From AP-15 sp963702685 (GTDB taxonomy: Bacteria > Pseudomonadota > Alphaproteobacteria > ATCC43930 > CGMCC-115725), in contig CAVPDQ010000001.1 in assembly GCA_963702685.1 (NCBI GenBank), positions 244,188 through 308,187 on the forward strand: a stretch of DNA of 64,000 nucleotides, given 5' to 3'. The position numbers were made by a program, and so were the translations under genes. This document shows positions 9,286-17,931 of this stretch, piece by piece (within the stretch, counting starts at the first letter, position 1; each line of letters begins with the position of its first letter). The notes below the pieces were generated by a model. The model ran no database searches. It saw only the letters and a list, made by a program, of their open reading frames with translations, and was not told the DNA's origin.

Positions 9286-10467
9286 GTGGCGGGTGAAATG
9301 CTGAGCGGCGCTTATCGCTTTCCGCAGATGGACGGCGTCGTCTTCGGCGAGCCTTATGCCGAGGCGTTGGTGCGGGAGGTCGACCGGCTCGAGGCACGCG
9401 CTGTCTTTGTGCTGGCGAGCGGCACCTTGGCGCGCGAGACCGATCTCGTCGAGCGGATCCAGCGGGTGTTGGGCAACCGCTTTGCCGGGCTCTGTGCCAA
9501 GATCGGCGCGCACACGCCGCGCAGCGACGTCGTGGCCGCCGCCGAAATGGCGCGCGGGGCGCATGCCGACCTGATCGTCACCTTGGGCGGCGGCTCGGTC
9601 ACCGATGCCGCCAAAATGGTCGGGCTGTGCCTCGGCAACGGGGTGACATCACCCGAGCAGCTCGACCGTTTGCGCGCCCGGATCGCTCCGGACGGCACCG
9701 CGCAGCGGCCCGAGGTGGCGGCGCCGGGCGTGCGCATGGTTGCGATCCCGACCACCTTGTCGGCCGGCGAGTTCTCGGCAGGTGCGGGCTGCACCGACAC
9801 CGTGCGGCACGTCAAAGAGAGCTTCAGCCACCCCCTGATGATCCCGCGCACGGTCATCCTCGACCCGGCGGCGAGCCTCCCGACGCCGGAATGGCTGTTT
9901 CTGTCGACCGGGATCCGCGCCGTCGACCACGCGGTCGAGGACATCTGCTCGGTCGACGGCCAGCCGCTCTCGGAGGGTGCCGCCTATCATGCGCTGCGCC
10001 TCCTCGGCAAAGGGCTGCCGGCGGTCAAAGCCGACCCCTCTGATCTCGACGCGCGGCTCGACTGCCAGATCGGCGCCTGGCTATCGATGGTCGGCTCGCA
10101 GACCGGGGTCAGCAAAGGGGCGAGCCACGGCATCGGCCATGTGCTCGGCGGCACCGCGCATGTGCCGCACGGCTACACGTCTTGCGTGATGCTGCCGCAC
10201 GTGCTGCACTTCAACCATGCCGTCAACGCCGACCAGCAGGCGCGCGTCGGCGAGGCGCTCGGGCATCCGAACGAGCCCGCGGCCGATGCGGTGGCCGCGC
10301 TGATCGCCGGGCTCGGCCTGCCGACGCGGTTGCGCGATGTCGGCGTCACCGAGGACCAGCTCGACCTGATCGCCGCCAACTCGATGCACGACCGCTGGAT
10401 TCATACCAACCCGCGCAAGATCGACGGGCCGGCGGTCATCCGAACCCTGCTCGATGCCGCCTGGTAA
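9286..10467 (+). CDS. iron-containing alcohol dehydrogenase / maleylacetate reductase-like
   Basis: 393 residues from GTG at 9286 (an in-frame ATG follows at 9298 and may be the true start). The NAD(P)-binding GGGSVTD lies at 101-107. The C-terminal metal-binding half shows AVDHAVED, SHGIGHVLGG and the HGYTSCVMLPHVL region, matching the His/Asp ligand order of group III (Fe-dependent) dehydrogenases. Similarity seems closest to maleylacetate reductases and hydroxyacid-oxoacid transhydrogenases, which act in aromatic ring breakdown. Its last 32 bp overlap the end of the convergent MFS gene. Confidence 0.85.
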   Translation: MAGEMLSGAYRFPQMDGVVFGEPYAEALVREVDRLEARAVFVLASGTLARETDLVERIQRVLGNRFAGLCAKIGAHTPRSDVVAAAEMARGAHADLIVTLGGGSVTDAAKMVGLCLGNGVTSPEQLDRLRARIAPDGTAQRPEVAAPGVRMVAIPTTLSAGEFSAGAGCTDTVRHVKESFSHPLMIPRTVILDPAASLPTPEWLFLSTGIRAVDHAVEDICSVDGQPLSEGAAYHALRLLGKGLPAVKADPSDLDARLDCQIGAWLSMVGSQTGVSKGASHGIGHVLGGTAHVPHGYTSCVMLPHVLHFNHAVNADQQARVGEALGHPNEPAADAVAALIAGLGLPTRLRDVGVTEDQLDLIAANSMHDRWIHTNPRKIDGPAVIRTLLDAAW

Positions 10468-11626
10468 TTGCCGCGAGATCGATCGCCAGGGCGAGGACGA
10501 GAGCGGCGGCGCCGAGCGCGAACAGCAGCGGATAAAACCCGGCGGTGCGGCTGAAGAGATAAGAGAAGCCGTAGGCGGCGGCCGCCTGCCCGAGCGCGAA
10601 TGCGACCGTGCACCAGCTCCAGGCGCGGCGTTGCGCGTCGGCATCGTGCGGGACGAGCTCGTGCACCCGGCCCAACGCCAGCGCCACGACGCCGGGCACG
10701 CAGGCGCCGATGACGGTGCTGGATAGGGCCAGCGACAGCGGACCGGCGCTGACCGCGAGCAGGGCGACGCAGCCGGCCTGGATGATAAAGGCGAGCCGCA
10801 ATGCCGTGGCGAAGCCGGTGCGGTCCGCCACCCTCCCGGCCACCAGCGGCCCCACCATTGCCCCGATGCCGAACAGCACCCAATACCGGGCGCCGGCGGC
10901 GAGGCCGCGTCCGAGCCCGCGGGCGACAAAATCAACGAGGAAAATCATGTGCGGCACGAGCCCGACCGCGTTCAGCCCATAGCTGGCATAAAGCGCCGCG
11001 AGCGCGGGACCGGGCCGCGCATTCCGGAGCGCCGGAGGGGAAGCGGCGCTGTGCCCGGTCGGCCAGCCGCTCCACGACAGCACCGTCAGCAGCAGGGAAA
11101 GCGCGCCGAGCCCGAGCCAGGTGGCAGGCAGCCCGGCACGCATCAGCAACGGCACCAGGGTGCCCGAGGCAGCAATGCCGAGCCCCACACCGGTGAATAT
11201 CGCGCCGGCGGCGAGGCCGCGCCGGCCGGGCGGCACCTGCGGCAAGACCGCCGGGGCGGCGAGCGCCATCAAGATCCCGCCCGAAACCCCCGCGGCAAAC
11301 CGCCACAAAAAATACCACGCGAAGGACAGCGGCAGGGCGCAGGCGAAGAAGCCGGCTGTCGTCACCGCCATCATTGCGCGCAGGGTCGGGGCGACGCCGC
11401 GGCGCGCTGCGATCGGCCGGGCGAGCAGCGCGCCGGCGAGGTATCCCGCCAAATTCGCCGCGCCCAGATAGATTGCGGCCGAGGGCTCGAACCAATGCGC
11501 TGCGATCAATGCCGGGATCAGCGGGGTATAGGCGAAACGCGCGAGCCCGATGCCGACGAGGCTCGCGCACAGCCCCGCGAAAATCGCCCGCCACGGGCTC
11601 GCCGCGGCCGAGAGGAGGGTGGTCAC
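10436..11626 (-). CDS. MFS transporter, YbfB/YjiJ family
   Basis: 396 residues from GTG at 11626. About twelve hydrophobic segments in two blocks are separated by a hydrophilic loop near residues 195-210. The opening LVGIGLARFAYTPLIPAL (about 23-40) is the family signature of YbfB/YjiJ-type MFS proteins, and VAGRVADRTG near 265 is the classical MFS loop. The substrate is unknown. The gene stands alone and overlaps the Fe-ADH gene tail to tail by 32 bp, so each transcript contains antisense to the other. Confidence 0.85.
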   Translation of the reverse strand: MTTLLSAAASPWRAIFAGLCASLVGIGLARFAYTPLIPALIAAHWFEPSAAIYLGAANLAGYLAGALLARPIAARRGVAPTLRAMMAVTTAGFFACALPLSFAWYFLWRFAAGVSGGILMALAAPAVLPQVPPGRRGLAAGAIFTGVGLGIAASGTLVPLLMRAGLPATWLGLGALSLLLTVLSWSGWPTGHSAASPPALRNARPGPALAALYASYGLNAVGLVPHMIFLVDFVARGLGRGLAAGARYWVLFGIGAMVGPLVAGRVADRTGFATALRLAFIIQAGCVALLAVSAGPLSLALSSTVIGACVPGVVALALGRVHELVPHDADAQRRAWSWCTVAFALGQAAAAYGFSYLFSRTAGFYPLLFALGAAALVLALAIDLAAITRRHRAGFG

Positions 11627-11819
11627 GATCGCCGGCTCCGATGATTGCCGGGGAACGCTAAAGAGCGGCAGGCCGCGCGAAAAGCGGCATTAGACGAACG
11701 CAGCCTTCGGCGCCGGCGATACCCGGCCGCCCGTTTACAGGGCGCCCGCCCAGCCGAAAACAATAGGTGCGCTGCCTAGACCACGATCCTTTCAAATGTA
11801 ATCGCTCGTTCTTGTCGCG

Positions 11820-12006
11820 CCCGCGAAAGCGGGGGTCCAGAGCCTGCCCCTGGCACAAACAGGGAGGCAGGTCACAGAGCCTTGAACCCCGGATTCCCGC
11901 TTTCGCGGGAACGACGAAAGAAACAGGGTTATTAAATTTTATCGTAGAGCATGATCCGATTAGCTGGAAGCGCTCTCCAATCCCCTCGGCCGGACTTGAT
12001 CCGGCC
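11820..12006. repeat. dispersed inverted repeats in a gene-free gap
   Basis: The 515-bp gap 11627-12141 holds no supported gene. CCCGCGAAAGCGGGGGTCC (11820-11838) is inverted as GGATTCCCGCTTTCGCGGG (11891-11909) with 17 of 19 matches. Between them lies AGAGCCTGCCCCTGGC. The same unit recurs at 31995-32105, and its core recurs inside the IS remnant at about 62021. A second palindrome of another family, GGCCGGACTTGATCCGGCC, lies at 11988-12006, with relatives at 24910 and 31826. Confidence 0.7.
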
Positions 12007-12141
12007 GTCTCCATCTTTTCGTTCTGACATCTGCGCATCAGACGTGGCCCCCCGGGTCACGCCCGGGGGAGGCGAGAAAGCTCGAGATGCTCCAATCCAA
12101 CGCGATCAGGCTCTAATCGCACCCGTGCCGCCGGCCGGGGC

Positions 12142-12672
12142 TCAGCGCACGAGGGCGTAGCTGAAGCAGTCTCGCGGCTCGGGGCCGATATTGGGGTGGA
12201 CGAGCCAGCGGCGCAGGATGCCTTCGCGGACGAGCCCGGCTTTTTCCATTACGTGCGCCGAAGCCGGGTTCTCGGTGTCGCAGACCGCGCCGATGCGCCA
12301 GACATCGTCCTGGCGCATGGCCCAGCCAACCACCTCGCTCAGCGCCTCGCTCATCAGCCCCTGTCCCCAAAAGGGACGGGCCAGCACATAGCCGCAATCG
12401 AGCCGGTGCGGCTCGGGCCGTCGCAATTCGAACGAGCCGATCAGCTCGCTGTCGGCCCGCAGGGTCAGCGCATAGCTGCGCGTCCGGTCGGCGGATGCGG
12501 CGAGACAGCGGGCGATGTGGGCTTTGGTGTCGGCGAGCGAGCGGTGCGGGCGCCAGCTCAAATAGCGCACGACCATCGGGTCCTGCGCATAGCCCGAAAA
12601 GATCGCCGGCGCATCGGCGGGCGTGATCGGCCGCAGCAGCAGGCGAGGGGTCTCGAAACGGTCCGGCAGCAT
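12142..12672 (-). CDS. GNAT N-acetyltransferase (RimJ/RimL-like)
   Basis: 176 residues. It opens with RFETPRLLLRPITPADA, the hallmark of RimJ/RimL-type acetyltransferases. The acetyl-CoA loop region YVLARPFWGQGLMSEAL (about 94-110) follows. Then come the TENPASAHVMEKAGLVREG segment, and a final FSYALVR strand. Family members acetylate ribosomal protein N-termini or small amines, and the target here cannot be told. It is a single-gene unit on the minus strand, 68 bp from the esterase gene upstream. Confidence 0.9.
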   Translation of the reverse strand: MLPDRFETPRLLLRPITPADAPAIFSGYAQDPMVVRYLSWRPHRSLADTKAHIARCLAASADRTRSYALTLRADSELIGSFELRRPEPHRLDCGYVLARPFWGQGLMSEALSEVVGWAMRQDDVWRIGAVCDTENPASAHVMEKAGLVREGILRRWLVHPNIGPEPRDCFSYALVR

Positions 12673-12740
12673 GCGGGCCAGTATGCCACGGTCGCGACCG
12701 ATATCACCGCGGCGGCCGAATAGCGGTGGCCGAATAGCGG

Positions 12741-13679
12741 TCAGGCGAAGGCGCGTTTGAAGGCGGCCCAGACCTGGCGCTGCGCGGCCATCGCGTCATC
12801 GACCAGCGGCACCAAGCCAAAAAAGCCGTGGATCATGCCGGGATATTCCCGGTATTCGACGGCGACCCCGGCGCGGCGCAGCGCTTCGGCGTAATCGGCG
12901 CCCTCGTCGTGCAGCACGTCGCATTCGGCGGCGACGACGACCGCCGGGGCCACCCCGGCAAAGCGCGCGGCTTTGAGCGGCGAGGCGCGCCAATCCTCGG
13001 CGTCTGCGGCCGAACGCAAATAGTGGTCGCGAAACCACGCCATCGCGTCCTTTGTCAGCACGCCGCACCCCTGGCTGTATTTGCCGTAGCTGGCGCCGGC
13101 CATCGTGTAATCGGCGACCGGGTAGACCAGCGATTGCAGCCGCAATTGCGGCCCGCCGGCGTCGCGCGCCATCAGCGCCACGACCGCGGCGAGGTTGGCG
13201 CCGGCGCTGTCGCCGTGCACCCCGATGCGAAGGGGATCGGCGCCGAGGCTCGCGGCGTTGGCGTGGACCCAGCGCAGCGCCGCAAAGGAATCCTCGACCG
13301 CGGCCGGGAATCTATGCTCCGGCCCCATCCGGTAATCGACCGACGCGACCACGGCGCCGGCCCCGGCGCACAAATTGCGGGCGACGAGGTCATGCGAGTC
13401 GAGGCTGCCGATCACATGGCCGCCGCCATGGTAATAGACGATCGCCGGCGCGGGCCCGGGTGCCTCCGGCCAATAGAGCCTGAGGCGAATCTGCCCGCCG
13501 GGGCCGGGGATCTGCTGCTCCTCGACGCGAGCGACCGGCAGCGGCTCGGCCTTGCGCGAGCGCGCCGTCGCCTCCATCTGGGCGCGCGCCTCGGCCGGTG
13601 TCATTTCCTCGATCGGCCGCAACTCGGCCTTTGCCATCGCGTCCAGCACCTGGACGATCTGTGGGTGCAGGCTTGGCAT
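12741..13679 (-). CDS. alpha/beta hydrolase, hormone-sensitive-lipase/acetyl esterase family
   Basis: 312 residues. The oxyanion motif HGGG is at 84-87. The nucleophile is Ser158 in GDSAG. The likely charge-relay acid is Asp254 in AECDVLHDEG and the His is His284 in MIHGFF. All are in the expected order for HSL-family (type IV) esterases. No signal peptide is seen, so it is likely cytoplasmic. It should hydrolyse short-chain esters. The cupin gene lies just downstream in the same direction (69 bp), so co-transcription is possible. Confidence 0.92.
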   Translation of the reverse strand: MPSLHPQIVQVLDAMAKAELRPIEEMTPAEARAQMEATARSRKAEPLPVARVEEQQIPGPGGQIRLRLYWPEAPGPAPAIVYYHGGGHVIGSLDSHDLVARNLCAGAGAVVASVDYRMGPEHRFPAAVEDSFAALRWVHANAASLGADPLRIGVHGDSAGANLAAVVALMARDAGGPQLRLQSLVYPVADYTMAGASYGKYSQGCGVLTKDAMAWFRDHYLRSAADAEDWRASPLKAARFAGVAPAVVVAAECDVLHDEGADYAEALRRAGVAVEYREYPGMIHGFFGLVPLVDDAMAAQRQVWAAFKRAFA

Positions 13680-13747
13680 TGCAGCTGCTCCTTATTATGC
13701 CGCGGCCGGCCCCGGGCTCGCGGCGGCGGGGACCGCAATCGCGCCGC

Positions 13748-14257
13748 TCAGGCCACCGGGTAATGGGTGCGCAGCGCCTGGCCGTTCGCCTCGGCCGGTT
13801 CGCCGTCGATCAAGATGAAGGCAAAGACTGCCGGGACCGGGCCGGTGTTGACCCAGGCGTGCATCGTGCCACGCTGGACACAGATGTCGCCCTGCTTCAT
13901 GTGGACGATTTCGCCGCTGTCGAATTCGAGGTCGCACTCGCCCGATAAGAGGATCGCGTAATCGACGGTCTCGGTGCGGTGCATGAATTTTGGCGCGCCG
14001 GGGGCGAACTCGGTAACCCGGATCACCGTGCCCTGGCCGGTGCCGACATAATTGTAGCGCTTGACAAAACCGGCGCGCTGGGCGGCGTCGGAAGCGGCCG
14101 AATTATCGGCCGGCATCGTGTCGGTGGACCAGATCTCGACACCCGATATATGCGGCCGGTTGAGCCGCGGCACCGCGTCGAGCCGCTCGTCGGTCGCGAC
14201 CACCGCCTTGCCGTTCGCATCGTGCCCGGTGACGATCCGCCGTACCTGCAATGCCAT
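13748..14257 (-). CDS. cupin-domain protein
   Basis: 169 residues from the ATG at 14257, which has GGGGGGAG in front; longer starts lack support. The single cupin barrel is seen in MHRTETVDYAILLSGECDLEF (motif 1) and GDICVQRGTMHAWVNTG (motif 2), with His and Glu metal ligands. Such one-domain cupins bind small acids or act as isomerases or oxygenases. Its position after an esterase gene suggests a shared small-molecule pathway, but the substrate is unknown. Confidence 0.82.
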   Translation of the reverse strand: MALQVRRIVTGHDANGKAVVATDERLDAVPRLNRPHISGVEIWSTDTMPADNSAASDAAQRAGFVKRYNYVGTGQGTVIRVTEFAPGAPKFMHRTETVDYAILLSGECDLEFDSGEIVHMKQGDICVQRGTMHAWVNTGPVPAVFAFILIDGEPAEANGQALRTHYPVA

Positions 14258-14335
14258 CGCCGCTCCCCCCGTTTGCCGCGAGCTACGGAGATTGTTCCCG
14301 ATCGGCGGGACCGGCACAAGGCGTCGTGATTTGGG

Positions 14336-15199
14336 CTAGTCGTCGGCAGCCATGGCTTGCGGCGCGGCGGTGGGCGAGGATGCGCGCAGCGGATAAAGCA
14401 GCTGGGCGCCGAGCGAGGCAGGCAATTCCGCGTCGGTGCCGTAGGCCGCAGGCCACTCTTTGGGCAGGTAGAAAGTCCCGAAAATCCAGTCCATGCACGG
14501 CAGCATCGAGGCGAAGTTATGGTCGCGGTGATCGGCGAGCGTGTGGTGCCAATGGTGAAAGGCCGGGGTCGAGATCAGCCATTCGAGCGGGCCCAGCCGC
14601 CAGCGCAGATTGGCGTGGATCAGAAAGCCCCACATCGTCAGGGCCAGCACCAGCAGCGCCGAGATCATGCCGCCCGCCGGGGTCAGCGGGGTGGCGATGC
14701 CGAGCGCAAAGACCGGGATCAGGCCGCACAGCCGAGTGAACACATTGTCGATCGGATGAGCGCGGGCGCTGATCAGAAAATAAACCTGGGTCGGATTATG
14801 GTGCAGCGAATGAAAGCGCCATAGAAACGGGATTTGGTGGGTCCAGCGATGGCCCCAATAAAACCCGATCTCGCTGACCACCAGGGCCGCCAGCGCACGC
14901 GCCCAAAGCGGCATCCCGGCAACCGCCGTCTGCACGTGCCATGGCATGACGGCGTGCGCGCCCACCGCCACCAGCACCAAGGGCGGGGTCAGCAGCAGGC
15001 TCGGCACCAGACCGCTGATAAAATAAAAGCCGATATCGCCGGCGAGGCTCTTGCTGAAGAATTTGCGGCGACGGACCGCGAACAGCCGCTCGAGCGGCAT
15101 AAACACGACAGCCAGCAGCAGCAGCCACGCCGAAGCCCTGATCGCTCCGAGCAGAAATGAATGCAGATGCTGGGGGTCGAGAAATGCCGGCAAGGACAC
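14336..15199 (-). CDS. sterol desaturase / fatty acid hydroxylase family protein
   Basis: 287 residues from GTG at 15199. It is an integral membrane di-iron enzyme. Several hydrophobic segments fill the first half. The eight-His clusters are visible as GHRWTHQIPFLWRFHSLHH and, later, HHWHHTLADHRDHN. Family members hydroxylate or desaturate sterols, carotenoids or fatty acids. In bacteria, hopanoid and lipid modification are common roles. Three 18-bp direct repeats sit immediately upstream of the start and may be regulatory. Confidence 0.88.
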   Translation of the reverse strand: MSLPAFLDPQHLHSFLLGAIRASAWLLLLAVVFMPLERLFAVRRRKFFSKSLAGDIGFYFISGLVPSLLLTPPLVLVAVGAHAVMPWHVQTAVAGMPLWARALAALVVSEIGFYWGHRWTHQIPFLWRFHSLHHNPTQVYFLISARAHPIDNVFTRLCGLIPVFALGIATPLTPAGGMISALLVLALTMWGFLIHANLRWRLGPLEWLISTPAFHHWHHTLADHRDHNFASMLPCMDWIFGTFYLPKEWPAAYGTDAELPASLGAQLLYPLRASSPTAAPQAMAADD

Positions 15200-15205
15200 A
15201 ATCCT

Positions 15206-15259
15206 GATCTAGCGGTCCGCCCCGATTTAGCGCTTCGCCCCGATTTAGCGCTTTGCCCT
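15206..15259. repeat. three tandem 18-bp repeats before the sterol-desaturase-like gene
   Basis: The units start at 15206 (GATCTAGCGGTCCGCCCC), 15224 (GATTTAGCGCTTCGCCCC) and 15242 (GATTTAGCGCTTTGCCCT). The last two differ at two positions; the first is more diverged. The array ends 7 bases upstream of the GTG at 15199, in the leader. Each of the two conserved units contains the palindrome AGCGCT. The spacing invites an operator or a stalled-translation role, but nothing proves it. Confidence 0.6.
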
Positions 15260-15324
15260 GGGGGCGAGCGCCACGCCCGGACGAGATTGGGACCCCGTCC
15301 GGGCGCGTCAACCCGCTCAGCCGA

Positions 15325-16165
15325 TCAAGCCGCGGCGCCGCCCTTGATACGACGACGCCACATGACCCCGCCGAGACCCAAGAGGCCGAGACCGAACAGC
15401 GACAGCGTCGCCGGCTCCGGCACCGTTGGCGGCGTGTTCACGCCTTCGAGGAACACGGTCGGCGGCAAATTGGTGGTGCTGCCGTTGTCGCCCCAAGCAA
15501 GGAATGTCAGCACCGCGCTCCCGCCGGACAGTTCCGCGGCAGTCGGCGTAAAGCTCAGATTCACGTTGTTCCAGTCGGTGTTCCGCTCCGACGGATTGTT
15601 CATCAGCGTCGAATCTTGCTCCTCGTTGTTGGCGGTGCCGGTCACGGTGCAAGGATTTGTCGAGCAGTCGACACCGATGCCCCCCGCGCCGAGAAACACC
15701 TTCCATTGCTCTGTGGTGTCGCCGGTAAACCCGGTTTGCTGGCCCGCCGCCTGCTGAAACTGGAGCGTGTAGTTGGTGCCCGCCGTCAGCCCGGAAACGG
15801 TCTGAAAGATCGTGTTCTCATACTGCGGATTGCCGTCCGCCTGAAAGAAATTGGTGCCTGCCGGAACAGTATCCGAAAATCCTGGGTTGGTGTAGACGGG
15901 ATAAATGTTGCCGCGGGTGCCCGGTAAAGCCTTCGGAGCCTTGCACGCCGACATAGGTAAGGCTGCCGCCCGCGCCAGCCGTGCCGACCGACCAGCCGAT
16001 CGGCGCCACCGTGTTGAAAAAGTCCTTATCCTGCGTTAGCGGATTTGTCAGCTGATTGAATTGAAGATTCGTCACCGGCAGCACATCCGCCCGGGCTACG
16101 CCGGCTAGACCCATTGCCAGAGCGATCGCCGTGAGGCCGATCGTCGCTGAGCTACGCACCTGCAT
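15325..16165 (-). pseudogene. PEP-CTERM sorting-domain protein, interrupted by a frame change
   Basis: The N-terminal part starts at the ATG at 16165 after GGAGTG. It has a signal peptide (ALAMGLAGVARA) and continues to YVGVQGSEGFTG. The C-terminal part, in another frame, starts at TRGNIYPVYTNPGF and ends with the PEP-CTERM signal: VPEPATL, a hydrophobic stretch and an Arg cluster. One extra base near 15918 explains the break; without it the protein is about 279 residues. PEP-CTERM proteins are exported, processed by exosortase and linked to exopolysaccharide. The mature part is Thr/Asn/Gly-rich and beta-sandwich-like. The exosortase is not in this window. Confidence 0.82.
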
Positions 16166-16251
16166 GGAGCACTCCTTATAGACACCTGCTGCACGTTCGG
16201 ATTCGGCCGAGCCGGCAACCGGGCTCGGCTTTGCCAAACAATGTAATTGCG

Positions 16252-16267
16252 AGCAAATACCGTGCCA
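16252..16267 (-). promoter_or_regulatory. sigma-54 (RpoN) promoter of the PEP-CTERM gene
   Basis: On the minus strand, TGGCACG (16267-16261), four bases, then TTGCT (16256-16252) matches the RpoN consensus TGGCACGnnnnTTGCW at every fixed position. It points to the PEP-CTERM gene, whose start codon is about 80 bp downstream, and lies in an AT-rich spacer. PEP-CTERM genes in floc-forming bacteria are known to need RpoN with the PrsK/PrsR two-component system, which fits. Confidence 0.85.
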
Positions 16268-16336
16268 TTTTTATATCTCATTGATTTTAATCATATATTT
16301 TCCAGGACGCTAACGCGACTCAGCGAAACTGTAAAA

Positions 16337-16351
16337 AGCTCCGACGGAGCT
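16337..16351. promoter_or_regulatory. palindrome upstream of the sigma-54 promoter, possible enhancer site
   Basis: AGCTCCG-A-CGGAGCT is a perfect 7-bp inverted repeat centred about 80 bp upstream of the -24/-12 elements. A second GC palindrome lies at about 16359-16374. Activators of RpoN promoters bind such sites 80-150 bp upstream. Assignment to a PrsR-like activator is inference. The rest of the gap 16166-16573 has no gene and is clearly richer in A+T than its surroundings. Confidence 0.4.
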
Positions 16352-16573
16352 GCAGCCAGGCGCGGCGCCGCGCCGGAGCTCCACATGTCAGGAAAATTGA
16401 GATTTCTCCAAATCATTACAATGTTTTGCGTCCCTGACGCGAAGGCGTTGATTCAACCATAAGGGAGATATTCACAAGTGTAAAAAAATCCGGCAGGTTC
16501 TTTGGTTAATATGTCGGCGACCAGCCGAAGAAGAAAATTAACCATTATTGTGGCGGTATTGCGCGCCTCGGCC

Positions 16574-17792
16574 CTATTCCGCCGGGGCGGGAATCGCGGC
16601 GCGGCGAAAGCGCAGGCGGGCGCCGCCGGCGCACAGGAGGCTCGCCATCAACAGCGCCGCGGCGACGACCAGCACCAGCTGCGGGTGGCCGGCGTCGATG
16701 ATCAGGCCGTAAGGCACCGGCATGATCGCACCGCCCAACGACATGCCCGAGCTGACAAAGCCGAAGACTTTGCCGATCTCTCCCGGCGGGGCGGCGTCCT
16801 TGACCATCACGTCGCGCGGGGTGCGGCTCGCCCCGGTCATGACGCCGCCGGCGAACATCACCGCGACGCCCGGTCAATTGCGCCATCGGCACGATCCCGA
16901 CCCATAAGAGGACCGCCGCCGCGCCGGTGGTCAGGACGACGACAAAAGGCAAATGCCGCTCGGTGCGGTCGGCGACCCAGCCGCCGAGCAATACGCCGCA
17001 GATGGCGCCGACCATATACCCGGTCAGCACCGAGGAGGCGGCGGCGACCGGCATCCCATGGGCGCGGTGCAAGATCGTGATCAGCCACGATTGCACCCCG
17101 GCGCCGGCCATCGACGACACCATGAAAAACGCAAAGAACATCATCACCGAGCGGCCGAGCAGCAGCCGCGCGCCGGACCCGGCGGGTGCCCGGCGCGGTT
17201 GGCGCTCATGGCGCTGATCGACCAGTATCCGGCTCTGCCACAGGATCGTCAGCACCACCGGCATGCCGAGGAGGCCGACCAGGATCAGCGCGCCCCGCCA
17301 GCCGAGGAGGAGCGCCAGGGCGGCGGTTGCCGGCGGCGCCACGGCAAAGCCGATATTGCCGACAAAGGTATGAAAGGCGAAGGAGCGGCCGAGCCGGGCG
17401 CGATCGACCGAGCCGCTCAAGATCGAGTAATCGGCCGGATGGATGACCGAATTGCCGACCCCCGACAAGAGCGCCAGCGCCACGATCTGCCAATAGCTGG
17501 TGGCGAGCCCCATCGCCGCAATCGAGAGCGTCATCAGCGCGGTGCCGCCGACCAGAAACGGCCGCGCGCCATAGCGATCGACCAAAAACCCCATCGGGGT
17601 CTGCATCAATGCCGCCGCCGCCGACATCACCGCCATGGCGAGGCCGAGCTCGGCGAACGAGACGTCGAACGCCTTCTGCCAGACGATGAACAAGGGCGGC
17701 AGGCAAAGCTGATAGAAATGTGACAGGAAATGGCCGGCGCCGAGGAGGCCGTTGACCCGAGCGTCGCGGCCGAACGCGGGAAATTTACGCAT
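16574..17792 (-). pseudogene. MFS transporter with a frame change
   Basis: The first frame (from ATG 17792) gives a good MFS protein: FLVDRYGARPFLVGG near 70-85, ten or so membrane segments, and VADRTERHLPF. It runs to VGIVPMAQLTG near 16875 and then turns into Arg-rich nonsense. A second frame resumes at VAVMFAGGVMTGASRTPRD and ends normally at 16574 (IPAPAE). One base gained or lost in ACCGGGC near 16873 accounts for it. The whole protein would be about 405 residues. The substrate is unknown. The spacer to the PEP-CTERM promoter lies downstream. Confidence 0.82.
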
Positions 17793-17931
17793 TCGCCGAT
17801 GCTCTTATAAATCCCGAGCGCGGTCGAGCGCGAAACCGCGGGTTGCCCGCCGGCCGACGCGGTCCTGCCTTGCCGAAACCGCGCGGCGGCGGGTTTTGTC
17901 CTGATGTTGAGCCGCGCCCTGCAAGGGCTTG

